This document shows, one piece after another, positions 21,235-30,170 of a stretch of 64,000 nucleotides of DNA; positions within the stretch are counted from its first letter, which is position 1; each line of letters begins with the position of its first letter. Source of the DNA: Pseudomonadota bacterium (GTDB lineage: Bacteria; Pseudomonadota; Gammaproteobacteria; Xanthomonadales; Rhodanobacteraceae); contig JAJYTG010000001.1 of assembly GCA_021793195.1 (NCBI GenBank), forward strand, positions 62,001 through 126,000, given 5' to 3'. The notes under the pieces were generated by a model. That model had not been told where the DNA came from. It made no database searches and was given only the letters and a program-made list of their open reading frames with translations. The translations under genes and the position numbers were made by a program.

Positions 21235-22857
21235 ATGCGCCTCCGTCCGTTGCTGCTTTCGCTGTCGATCGCCCTGCTCACCGCCGCCTCCGGGGCCAAG
21301 GACACGGTGCGCCTGCCGCATCTGGGCAGCCGCGCGGACCAGGCCTTCACCCAGGCCGAGGCCCGCGCCTACGGCGCGTCCATGCTGCGGCAGATGCGGG
21401 CGCTGGGCCTGGTGGTGGACGACCCGCTGGCCAACCAGTACCTCAACGCGCTGGGCTACCGGCTGGTGGCGGCCAGCGAATCACCCGGCACCCGCTTCAC
21501 GTTCTTCATTCCGCGCGAGCAGGTCATCAATGCGTTCGCCGCACCCGGCGGCTACGTGGGCATCAACGCCGGCCTGATCATCGCCACTCAAAGCGAGGAC
21601 GAGCTGGCGGCGGTGATGGCGCACGAAATCAGCCACATCGAACAACATCATCTGCAGCGTGCCTTCGACGACGCGCGCAAGATGGGTCCGCTGTACGCGC
21701 TGGTGATGCTGGGGGCGCTGGCGGCGGCGGCCGGCAGCGGCAACGCCAACGCACCGATGGCCATCGCGGCGCTGGGACAGGGTGCCGCGATGCAGCACCA
21801 GATCAACTTCACGCGCAAGGACGAGGCCGAAGCCGATCGTGTGGGCATCCAGACGCTGGCCAACGCCGGATTCGACCCCGACGGCATGGCCGAGTTCTTC
21901 GGACGCATGCAGATGCTGCTGCGTGCCGACAGCGGCGGCTACGAGGTGCCGGCACTGCTGCAGGACCACCCGGTCACCAGCGTACGCATCGCCGAGGCCG
22001 AGGCGCGTGCGCACACGCTGAAGCTGGAAATGGCACGGCGCCGGCTGCCCGGTGGAACCGCACTGCACCTGCCGCGCTGGGAAACCGGCCTGCTGCCGCT
22101 GCCGCTGGCGCGCAACGGCGAGAGCCTGCTGCTGGATCGGGCGCAACGCACCGACGCGCCGGGCAGCGCGCAGGCGCATGCCTACTACCTGATGATGCGC
22201 GAGCGCGTGCGCGTGCTTTCCAGCAACGACCTCAGCGGCCTGCTGCGCTACTACGCCGCCAACCTGGCCGATGATCCTGCATTCGGCACCGCATCCAACC
22301 ACTACGGGTATGCCCTGGTGCTCATGCGCAGCAACCGGGCCGCGGCGGCCATCGCACAGTTGCGGCCGCTGCTGGCCGCGCAGCCCGATAGCCTGCCGCT
22401 GCGGCTGGCGATGGCGCACGCCGAACTGCTGGACGGCCGGCGCAGCGATGCGCTGGCGCGCTATGCGCGCATCAGCCGCGACTGGCCGCGCAACACGGCA
22501 GTGGCGCTGGAATACGCACATGCGCTGATCCTGGGCGGCGACCGCCGCGACGGCAGCACCGCCGAGGCGCTGCTGCGGCCGTTGCTGGACGCCAGCGACG
22601 AGCCCGAGGTCTACCGCACCTACGGGCGCGCCGCGGAGCTGGCCGGGCTGAAAATCCGCGCCGCCGAGGCGTTCGCCGACGCTACCTTCCTCTCCGGACA
22701 TGCGGCCGCGGCACTGGACCAGTTGACCCGTCTCGGCCAGCGCCCGGATCTGGACTATGCCCAGCGCGCGCGGATCGGCGCGCGCATCGCCTTTCTCACG
22801 CCGATCGTGCTGGAGCAGCAGCGGCAGCGCGACAGCGCCACCCGGCACGGCCCGTAA
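21235..22857 (+). CDS. M48 family metalloprotease, BepA-like, with TPR-rich C-terminus
   Basis: Signal peptide; INAFAAPGGYVGINAGLIIATQSEDELAAVMAHEISHIEQHHLQRAF (HExxH); EAEADRVGIQTLANAGFDPDGMAEFFGRM. Confidence 0.93.
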   Translation: MRLRPLLLSLSIALLTAASGAKDTVRLPHLGSRADQAFTQAEARAYGASMLRQMRALGLVVDDPLANQYLNALGYRLVAASESPGTRFTFFIPREQVINAFAAPGGYVGINAGLIIATQSEDELAAVMAHEISHIEQHHLQRAFDDARKMGPLYALVMLGALAAAAGSGNANAPMAIAALGQGAAMQHQINFTRKDEAEADRVGIQTLANAGFDPDGMAEFFGRMQMLLRADSGGYEVPALLQDHPVTSVRIAEAEARAHTLKLEMARRRLPGGTALHLPRWETGLLPLPLARNGESLLLDRAQRTDAPGSAQAHAYYLMMRERVRVLSSNDLSGLLRYYAANLADDPAFGTASNHYGYALVLMRSNRAAAAIAQLRPLLAAQPDSLPLRLAMAHAELLDGRRSDALARYARISRDWPRNTAVALEYAHALILGGDRRDGSTAEALLRPLLDASDEPEVYRTYGRAAELAGLKIRAAEAFADATFLSGHAAAALDQLTRLGQRPDLDYAQRARIGARIAFLTPIVLEQQRQRDSATRHGP

Positions 22858-22900
22858 GGTCCATGCCACGGCCGCGGCGGCGCGGTGGCCGGGCCGCCGC

Positions 22901-22945
22901 CTGTCATCGGCCTGCAATAGCGGGTCGCTGTAATAATCCCGTCAA
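22901..22945 (+). promoter_or_regulatory. Two Pho-box-like sites upstream of phoB
   Basis: 22901 CTGTCAT-CGGC-CTGCAAT 22918 and 22928 CTGTAAT-AATC-CCGTCAA 22945; 7-mers spaced 11 nt as in the PhoB consensus CTGTCAT-N4-CTGTCAT; immediately upstream of the GTG start at 22963. Confidence 0.6.
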
Positions 22946-22962
22946 AACCACGGGGGTACGGC

Positions 22963-23652
22963 GTGCAGAAGCGCATCCTCATCGTCGAAGACGAAGCGTC
23001 GATCCGCGACATGGTCGCCTTCGCCCTGCGCAAGGCCGGCATGGAGCCGGTACCCGCCGCCGATGCGCGCGCGGCGCAACTGGCCATCGCCGAACAAGTG
23101 CCCGACCTGATCCTGATGGATTGGATGCTGCCCGGACTCAGCGGTCTGGAACTGGCGCGGCGGCTGCGCAGGGAACAGCTCTCGCGCGAGGTGCCCATCA
23201 TCATGCTCACCGCGCGCGGCGAGGAGAGCGACCGGGTCAGCGGTCTGGAGGCCGGCGTCGACGACTACGTGGTCAAGCCATTCTCCTCGCGCGAGCTGGT
23301 GGCGCGCATCCGTGCCGTGCTGCGCCGCAGCCAGGGCGAGGACAGCGAAGGCGTGATCGTGGTCGGCCGGTTGCGCCTGGATACCGCCGCGCACCGCGTC
23401 ACCGCCGACGGCCAGGCGGTACCCATCGGCCCCACCGAGTACCGCCTGCTGCACTTTTTCATGACCCACGTCGACCGGGTCTACTCGCGCCCGCAACTGC
23501 TGGACCACGTCTGGGGCGGCAGCGTGTACGTCGAGGAGCGCACCGTCGACGTGCACATCCGCCGCCTGCGCAAGACCCTGGAGCCGTTCGGCCTGGACGG
23601 CATGGTGCAGACCGTGCGCAGCGCTGGCTACCGCCTGTCCGTCGAGTCCTGA
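22963..23652 (+). CDS. phoB: Phosphate regulon response regulator PhoB
   Basis: GTG start; [29 protein letters not shown]...[23 protein letters not shown]...[10 protein letters not shown]-like...[35 protein letters not shown]; followed by phoR. Confidence 0.95.
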   Translation: MQKRILIVEDEASIRDMVAFALRKAGMEPVPAADARAAQLAIAEQVPDLILMDWMLPGLSGLELARRLRREQLSREVPIIMLTARGEESDRVSGLEAGVDDYVVKPFSSRELVARIRAVLRRSQGEDSEGVIVVGRLRLDTAAHRVTADGQAVPIGPTEYRLLHFFMTHVDRVYSRPQLLDHVWGGSVYVEERTVDVHIRRLRKTLEPFGLDGMVQTVRSAGYRLSVES

Positions 23653-23655
23653 GGA

Positions 23656-24936
23656 ATGCTGCGCACGAGCCGTCCGCGTGCGCTGGCGCTGCTGGCCGTG
23701 TGGCTGCTGGCCGCCACCGCCGCGGGGGCGTGGGCGGGCCACGCGCTGGCCGGATTCGCGCTGGCCTGTTTTGCCGCCCTGCTGCTGCTGGTGCTTCCGC
23801 GCCGGGGCCCGCCCCGCGGCGCCTCTCCCGCTGCGACCGGCATGCCGGTCCGCACCGCCGCACCGGCCGGCGATGTGCGCCGGATCCGCCGCCTGGCCAC
23901 GCAATTCCGTGCGCTGCGCGACGCGGTGGCGGCACTGTCCGACGCGGTGGTGCTGCTGGATGCCGGGTACCGCGCGCTGTGGTTCAACGCCGCCGCCGGC
24001 CGGCTGCTGGGGCTGCAGCGTCCGCAGCATCTGCGCCAGGACCTGCGCACACTGCTGGCGGGCAGCAATCCCATCGGTCCCTGGCTGGCGCAGGATGGCC
24101 AGCCGCCGCTGGAGGATGCCCACGCGCCGGCCGATGCCAACGTGCACCTCAGCCTCACGCTGATCCCGGTCGGCAGCGGCCAGCGCCTGCTGCTGGCGCG
24201 CGACATCAGCGCGCTGGTGCGGCTGGAGCAGATGCGCCGCGACTTCGTGGCCAACGTCTCGCACGAACTGCGCACGCCGCTGACGGTCATCCACGGCTAT
24301 CTCGAACTGCTCGACCCCGAGGACGTGCCGCAACTGGCGGGAGTGCTCGCCGACATGCGCGCGCAGTCCAAGCGCATGGCACAGATCGTCGAGGATCTGC
24401 TGACCCTCTCGCGCCTGGAGACGCAGAGCGGCTTCAGCGAGGAGCCGGTGGCGATGGCGCCGCTGCTGGCCACCCTGCGCCGCGAGGCGGAGGCACTCAG
24501 CCAAGGGCGCCATCGCATCGTGCTGGAAGCCGCCTGCCCGTCCGACCTGCTGGGCTCGCTGAAGGATCTGCACAGTGCGTTCTCCAACCTGGTCAGCAAC
24601 GCGGTGCGCTACACGCCCAGCGGCGGCAGCATCAGCATCCGCTGGACGCGGCGCGAGGATGGGCGCGGCGCTTTCTCGGTCACCGACACCGGCTACGGCA
24701 TCCCCGCCCACCACATCAGCCGCCTGACCGAGCGCTTCTACCGGGTGTCCTCCAGCCGTTCGCGCGAACTGGGCGGCACCGGTCTCGGCCTGTCCATCGT
24801 CAAACACGCGCTGGGCATGCACCAGGCGCAGATCGAGATCCGCAGCGAGCCCGGCCAGGGCTCGACCTTCACCGCGGTGTTTCCGCGCGAGCGCCTGCTG
24901 CCGGCGCCTGGAGGTGCCGCCCCGGCCACCGACTGA
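23656..24936 (+). CDS. phoR: Phosphate regulon sensor histidine kinase PhoR
   Basis: N-terminal TM, PAS-like domain, DFVANVSHELRTPLTVIHGYLELL (H-box), SNAVRYTPSGGSISI, GGTGLGLSIVKHAL. Confidence 0.95.
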   Translation: MLRTSRPRALALLAVWLLAATAAGAWAGHALAGFALACFAALLLLVLPRRGPPRGASPAATGMPVRTAAPAGDVRRIRRLATQFRALRDAVAALSDAVVLLDAGYRALWFNAAAGRLLGLQRPQHLRQDLRTLLAGSNPIGPWLAQDGQPPLEDAHAPADANVHLSLTLIPVGSGQRLLLARDISALVRLEQMRRDFVANVSHELRTPLTVIHGYLELLDPEDVPQLAGVLADMRAQSKRMAQIVEDLLTLSRLETQSGFSEEPVAMAPLLATLRREAEALSQGRHRIVLEAACPSDLLGSLKDLHSAFSNLVSNAVRYTPSGGSISIRWTRREDGRGAFSVTDTGYGIPAHHISRLTERFYRVSSSRSRELGGTGLGLSIVKHALGMHQAQIEIRSEPGQGSTFTAVFPRERLLPAPGGAAPATD

Positions 24937-25017
24937 ACCGCGCCGCAGCCCGCCTGCCGGCGGCCCTTGCCCGGCGGCGCAGCGAGCGCGATGCTGGCCG
25001 GCCGCACGGAACCGATC

Positions 25018-27090
25018 ATGGACGCGCCGACCGATCTCACCCGCCCGGAGCTGTACCTCAACCGCGAGCTGGCCGCGCTGGAGTTCAACTTCCGCGTGCT
25101 CGCGCAGGCGCGCGACCCGCGCATGCCGCTGCTGGAACGCATGCGCTTCCTGTGCATCAGCTCCAGCAATCTCGACGAGTTCTTCGAGGTGCGCGTGGCT
25201 GTGCTGCGCCAGCACATCGCCTTCGGCGACGCCCGCCCCGGCTCCGACGGCATGCCGCCGCAGGATGTCCTGGCGCGCATCCGCGAGCGCGCGCTGGAAC
25301 TGGTGTCCGGGCAGTACCGCGTATGGTCCGACGAACTGCAGCCGGCACTGGCCGAGGAGGGCGTGCGCTTCCTCACCCGCGACCGCTGGAACGCGCGCCA
25401 GCGGCGCTGGCTGCAGGGCTATTTCCGCAACGAGATCCTGCCGGTGCTCTCGCCGCTGGGCCTCGACCCGGCGCATCCGTTCCCGCGCATCCTCAACAAG
25501 AGCCTCAACATCGCCGTGGTGCTCGAGGGCCGCGACGCCTTCGGCCGCGCCGGACACATGGCACTGGTGCGTGCGCCGCGCTCGCTGCCGCGACTGATCC
25601 GGCTGCCGCCACAGGTCTCCGAAGCGCCCTTCGAGTTCGTATTCCTGGCCGGACTGCTGCAGCAGTTCGCCGACGAGATGTTCCCGGGCTTCAAGGTGCA
25701 GGGCTCGTACCAGTTCCGGGTCACCCGCAACAGCGAGCTCAGTGTCGAGGAGGAGGAAGTCGAGAACCTGGCCAGCGCGCTGTCGGCGGAGCTGGCCGTG
25801 CGCGGCTACGCGCGGCCGGTGCGGCTGGAGGTCGCCGAGAACTGCCCCCGCGGCATCACCGACCTGCTGATGGCCAACTTCGAGTTGAGCGAGCAGGACG
25901 TGTACCGCTGCGCGGGTCCGGTCAATCTCAGCCGCGTCGTGTCCATCTACGACCAGGTCGAACGCCCCGATCTGAAGTTCCGGCCGTTCACGCCGCGGCT
26001 GGACCCTGCGCTGGTGCAGGGCGGCAACGTGTTCGAGGTGATCGGCAAGCGCGACGTGCTGCTGCACCACCCCTACGAATCGTTCCAGTCGGTGATGGAG
26101 CTGCTGCGGCAGGCCGCCTCCGATCCCGACGTGCTGGCCATCAAACAGACGCTGTACCGCGTCGGCAGCGAGTCGCCGCTGGTCGAGCACCTGGTCGAAG
26201 CCGCGCGCGCCGGCAAGGACGTGACGGTGGTGGTGGAACTGCGCGCGAGATTCGACGAAGAGGCCAACATCCATCTGGCCAACCGCCTGCAGAGCGCCGG
26301 CGTGCAGGTGGTGTACGGCGTGGTCGGCTACAAGACTCACGCCAAGATGCTGCTGGTGGTGCGCCGCGAAGGCCGGCGCCTGCGCCGCTACGTTCACCTG
26401 TCCACCGGCAACTACCACCAGGTCACCTCGCTGCTGTACACCGACCTGGGGCTGATGACCGCACACGCCGAGATCGGCGAGGACGTGCACAAGGTGTTCC
26501 AGCAGCTCTCCGGGCTGGGCCCGGAAATCCGGTTGAAGCGTCTCCTGCAATCGCCGTTCACCCTCTATCGCGGACTGATGCAGCGCATCGAGCGCGAAAT
26601 CACCCACGCGGCGTCCGGGCGGCCCGCGCGCATCGTGGCGCGCATCAACGCCCTCAACGAACCCAGCGTGGTCGAGGCGCTGTACCGCGCGTCCATGGCG
26701 GGGGTCGAGGTCGATCTCATCGTGCGCGGTGCCTGCACGCTGCGGCCGGGGATGCCCGGGGTGTCTGAGCGCATCCGCGTGCGTTCGGTGGTGGGGCGTT
26801 TCCTCGAGCACAGCCGTGTCTACTGGTTCGCCAACGACGGTCATCCGGAGCTGTTCTGTTCGAGTGCCGACTGGATGGAGCGCAACCTGATGCACCGCAT
26901 CGAGGTGTGCTTTCCCATCCTCGATTCCCGGCTGGCCCAGCGTGTCCATGACGAGGCGCTGGCCAACTACCTGGCCGACAACACGCAAGCCTGGCTGCTG
27001 CAACCCGACGGGCGCTACACGCGCGTGCAGCGCGGCGAGGATCCGGCGCATTCGGCGCAGCGTACGCTGCTGGCCAAGCTCGCCGGCTGA
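25018..27090 (+). CDS. ppk1: Polyphosphate kinase 1
   Basis: LYLNRELAALEFNFRVLAQARDPRMPLLERMRFLCISSSNLDEFFEVRVA...VVGYKTHAKMLLVVRREG...YVHLSTGNYH...SADWMERNLMHRIEVCFPI. Confidence 0.97.
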   Translation: MDAPTDLTRPELYLNRELAALEFNFRVLAQARDPRMPLLERMRFLCISSSNLDEFFEVRVAVLRQHIAFGDARPGSDGMPPQDVLARIRERALELVSGQYRVWSDELQPALAEEGVRFLTRDRWNARQRRWLQGYFRNEILPVLSPLGLDPAHPFPRILNKSLNIAVVLEGRDAFGRAGHMALVRAPRSLPRLIRLPPQVSEAPFEFVFLAGLLQQFADEMFPGFKVQGSYQFRVTRNSELSVEEEEVENLASALSAELAVRGYARPVRLEVAENCPRGITDLLMANFELSEQDVYRCAGPVNLSRVVSIYDQVERPDLKFRPFTPRLDPALVQGGNVFEVIGKRDVLLHHPYESFQSVMELLRQAASDPDVLAIKQTLYRVGSESPLVEHLVEAARAGKDVTVVVELRARFDEEANIHLANRLQSAGVQVVYGVVGYKTHAKMLLVVRREGRRLRRYVHLSTGNYHQVTSLLYTDLGLMTAHAEIGEDVHKVFQQLSGLGPEIRLKRLLQSPFTLYRGLMQRIEREITHAASGRPARIVARINALNEPSVVEALYRASMAGVEVDLIVRGACTLRPGMPGVSERIRVRSVVGRFLEHSRVYWFANDGHPELFCSSADWMERNLMHRIEVCFPILDSRLAQRVHDEALANYLADNTQAWLLQPDGRYTRVQRGEDPAHSAQRTLLAKLAG

Positions 27091-27240
27091 TCCGCGACCC
27101 GGCCGGAACGCGATGCGACCCGCGCCGGCGCGCTAGAATACGCGCCCCATCGCGCGCTCTGACGCGGCCGAGGCCGCCGGCGCGCTCCGCCCGTCCATCG
27201 CGCCGCCGTGCCGGCGCGCCACGCTCCGGAGCTCCCCCGC

Positions 27241-28341
27241 ATGATCTTCGAAACCCTCGGCACCTACGGCCACGAACAGGTCGTGTTCTGCCACCAGAAG
27301 GACGTCGGCCTGAAGGCCATCATCGCCATCCACAACACCGTGCTGGGGCCCTCGCTGGGCGGTCTGCGCATGTGGGCCTACAAGACCGAGCAGGAAGCGC
27401 TGAACGACGTGTTGCGCCTCTCGCGCGGCATGACCTACAAGAACGCGGTGGCCGGCCTCAACCTGGGCGGCGGCAAGGCGGTGATCATCGGCGATCCGAC
27501 CCGCGACAAGTCCGAGGCGCTGTTCCGCGCCTTCGGCCGCTTCGTGCAGTCGCTGGGCGGACGCTACATCACCGCCGAGGACGTCGGCATCGACGTCAAC
27601 GACATGGAATACGTGTTCCGCGAAACCGAGTTCGTCACCGGCGTGCACCAGGTGCACGGCGGCTCCGGCGATCCCTCGCCCTTTACCGCGTACGGCACGC
27701 TGCAGGGCCTGATGGCCGCGCTCAACCACAGGTACGGCCACGAGGACGTGGGCAAGCTCAGCTACGCCGTGCAGGGCGTGGGCCATGTGGGCATGGAGTT
27801 CGTCAAGCTGCTGCGCGAGCAGGGGGCCAAGGTGTTCGTCACCGACATCAACAAAGCGGCCGTGCAGCGCTGCGTGGACGAGTACGGCTGCGAGGCGGTG
27901 GCGCTGGACGAGATCTACGACGTGGACGCCGAGGTCTACAGCCCGGCGGCACTGGGTGGCACCGTCAATGAGCAGACCCTGCCACGCCTCAGGTGCAAGA
28001 TCATCTGCGGCCCCGCCAACAACCAGCTGGCCAGCGACGCCGTCGGCGACGAGGTCAGCAGGCGCGGCATCCTGTACGCACCCGACTACGCGGTGAACGC
28101 GGGCGGCGTGATGAACGTGTCGCTGGAGATCGACGGCTACAACCGCGAGCGCGCCATGCGCATGATGCGCACGATTTACTACAACGTCGGACGCATCTTC
28201 CAGATCGCCGAACGGGACAGCATCCCCACCTACAAGGCCGCCGACCGCATGGCCGAGGAACGCATCGCCACCATCGGCAAGATCAAGTTGGCGACCATGG
28301 GCAACGGTCCGCGTTTCCTGGGCCGCATGCGCGGGCAGTGA
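27241..28341 (+). CDS. Glu/Leu/Phe/Val dehydrogenase, leucine dehydrogenase-like
   Basis: [45 protein letters not shown]...[25 protein letters not shown]...[20 protein letters not shown]. Confidence 0.92.
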   Translation: MIFETLGTYGHEQVVFCHQKDVGLKAIIAIHNTVLGPSLGGLRMWAYKTEQEALNDVLRLSRGMTYKNAVAGLNLGGGKAVIIGDPTRDKSEALFRAFGRFVQSLGGRYITAEDVGIDVNDMEYVFRETEFVTGVHQVHGGSGDPSPFTAYGTLQGLMAALNHRYGHEDVGKLSYAVQGVGHVGMEFVKLLREQGAKVFVTDINKAAVQRCVDEYGCEAVALDEIYDVDAEVYSPAALGGTVNEQTLPRLRCKIICGPANNQLASDAVGDEVSRRGILYAPDYAVNAGGVMNVSLEIDGYNRERAMRMMRTIYYNVGRIFQIAERDSIPTYKAADRMAEERIATIGKIKLATMGNGPRFLGRMRGQ

Positions 28342-28429
28342 CCAATGCGCGCGGTCGGGCATCCTGCCGCGACGTGCGCGATACGGGCGCGGAGCGGCCG
28401 CGCCCGGTCCGAGCCATCCGGAGCCAACC

Positions 28430-29587
28430 ATGCGCCCTTTCTCCCTCGGTGACGACCTCGACCTGCTGCGCGAGACGGTGCACGCCTTCGCCGAGAAGGA
28501 GATTGCGCCGCGCGCCGACCGCATCGACCGCGAAAACGCCTTCCCCGCCGACCTCTGGCGCAAGCTCGGTGAACTGGGCCTGCTAGGCATCACCGTCGCG
28601 CCGGAGTACGGCGGCAGCGGAATGGGCTATCTGGCCCACCTGGTGGCCATGGAGGAGATCTCGCGCGCATCCGGCAGCGTGGGCCTCAGCTACGGCGCGC
28701 ACAGCAATCTGTGCGTCAACAACATCTTCCTCAACGGCACGACGGAACAGAAACGGCGCCTGCTGCCCAAACTGTGCAGCGGCGAGTGGGTGGGTGCACT
28801 GGCGATGAGCGAACCGGGCTCGGGCTCGGACGTGGTCGGTTCGATGGCGTGCCGCGCCGAACGCAAGGGCGACGGCTGGATCGCCAACGGCTCGAAAATG
28901 TGGATCACCAACGGCCCCGACGCAGACGTGCTGCTGGTGTACATGCGCACCGCCGGGCGCGAGGCCGGCAGCCGCTGCCTGACCGCTTTCATCGTCGAGA
29001 AAAGCATGCCCGGCTTCCGCACCGCGCAGAAGCTGGACAAGCTGGGCATGCGCGGCTCCAACACCTGCGAACTGGTGTTCGAGAACTGCGAGATCGCCGA
29101 TGCCAACCGCGTCGGTGAAGTCAACGAGGGCGTGCGCGTGCTGATGAGCGGGCTGGACAGCGAGCGCCTGGTGCTCTCCGGCGGCCCGATCGGCCTAATG
29201 CAGGCGGCGCTGGACCTGACCCTGCCCTACGTGCGCGAACGCAAGCAGTTCGGTGCGCCGATCGGCACCTTCGAACTGATGCAGGCCAAGATCGCGGACA
29301 TGTACACCGCGCTGCAGTCCAGCCGCGGCTACGCCTACATGGTGGCGCGGCAGTTCGACGCCGGCCAGCGCTCGCGCATCGATCCGGCGTCATGCCTGCT
29401 GCTGGCCAGCGACAACGCCGTGCAGATCGCGCTGGAGGCCATCCAGGCGCTGGGCGGCAACGGCTACATCAACGACTACCCGGCCGGCCGCATCCTGCGC
29501 GATGCCAAGCTGTACGCCATCGGCGCGGGCACCAACGAAATCCGCCGCATGCTGATCGGCCGCGAGCTCTATCACGGCAAGTCCTGA
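28430..29587 (+). CDS. ivd: Isovaleryl-CoA dehydrogenase (acyl-CoA dehydrogenase family)
   Basis: [84 protein letters not shown]...[43 protein letters not shown]. Confidence 0.95.
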   Translation: MRPFSLGDDLDLLRETVHAFAEKEIAPRADRIDRENAFPADLWRKLGELGLLGITVAPEYGGSGMGYLAHLVAMEEISRASGSVGLSYGAHSNLCVNNIFLNGTTEQKRRLLPKLCSGEWVGALAMSEPGSGSDVVGSMACRAERKGDGWIANGSKMWITNGPDADVLLVYMRTAGREAGSRCLTAFIVEKSMPGFRTAQKLDKLGMRGSNTCELVFENCEIADANRVGEVNEGVRVLMSGLDSERLVLSGGPIGLMQAALDLTLPYVRERKQFGAPIGTFELMQAKIADMYTALQSSRGYAYMVARQFDAGQRSRIDPASCLLLASDNAVQIALEAIQALGGNGYINDYPAGRILRDAKLYAIGAGTNEIRRMLIGRELYHGKS

Positions 29588-29618
29588 GCGATCGCACCGC
29601 AGGTCGCGCCCGCCCATA

Positions 29619-29632
29619 TTACGCAATCGTAA
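29619..29632. promoter_or_regulatory. Short dyad TTACG-CAAT-CGTAA upstream of the lipoprotein/BNR gene pair
   Basis: Perfect 5+5 inverted repeat in an AT-richer intergenic stretch between ivd and the lipoprotein gene; possible operator. Confidence 0.3.
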
Positions 29633-29687
29633 CTTGCCGCATCCTCCCGCCGGCGCTGTGATGGCGCAACGGAGGGGGGCGCAAGCG

Positions 29688-30170
29688 ATGCGCGGCATGG
29701 ACACAGCCTTGATCGCCGGTTTCCTGGGTGCGACCACACTGCTGGCCGCAGGCTGCAGCGCACTGCCATTGCACGCAGCGCCCGAAAGCGCAGCACCCGA
29801 CTACAGAGCAGAGACCGCCGCACCCGCGGTGCGCGTCGACGTGCGTACGCTGGGCGCGCTGCAGGCCGCACTCATCGTGCATCTGACTACCCGCTCACCG
29901 CTGGCCGAGGTGATCGTGTCGATCGACCAGCAGGGCACCGCATTGTCCGTGCAGCCCGCCGCATGCCGCTTCGCACCACTGCGGCCGCCCGTGGTCCGGC
30001 ATGCCTCCGCGCCGCCCTATCCGCTGCCGGCCATCCCGCTGTGCAGCCTGGTGCTGAGCGCGCCGCGCGGCGGGCGTTATCCGGTCACCGTGCGCGTGAC
30101 CGACGGTCACGGCCGTGATCTCGTCACCCCCATCCGCACCACCATCGTCATGCAAGGGGAATCACCGTGA
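29688..30170 (+). CDS. Small putative lipoprotein of unknown function
   Basis: MRGMDTALIAGFLGATTLLAAGC (lipobox LAAGC); RBS-like GGAGGGGG upstream; stop overlaps the GTG start of the next gene (GTGA). Confidence 0.65.
   Translation: MRGMDTALIAGFLGATTLLAAGCSALPLHAAPESAAPDYRAETAAPAVRVDVRTLGALQAALIVHLTTRSPLAEVIVSIDQQGTALSVQPAACRFAPLRPPVVRHASAPPYPLPAIPLCSLVLSAPRGGRYPVTVRVTDGHGRDLVTPIRTTIVMQGESP

Noticed and set aside
22863-26768. 1301-aa plus-strand ORF
   Set aside because: Out of frame over phoB, phoR and ppk1, whose own frames carry clear domains; shadow ORF.
22942-27051. 1369-aa minus-strand ORF
   Set aside because: Fully antisense to phoB-phoR-ppk1; no recognisable motifs.
29619-29632. Calling the TTACG dyad a definite LiuR operator
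   Set aside because: Location near leucine genes is suggestive, but there is a single copy, I cannot verify the consensus, and it lies downstream of ivd rather than before it.
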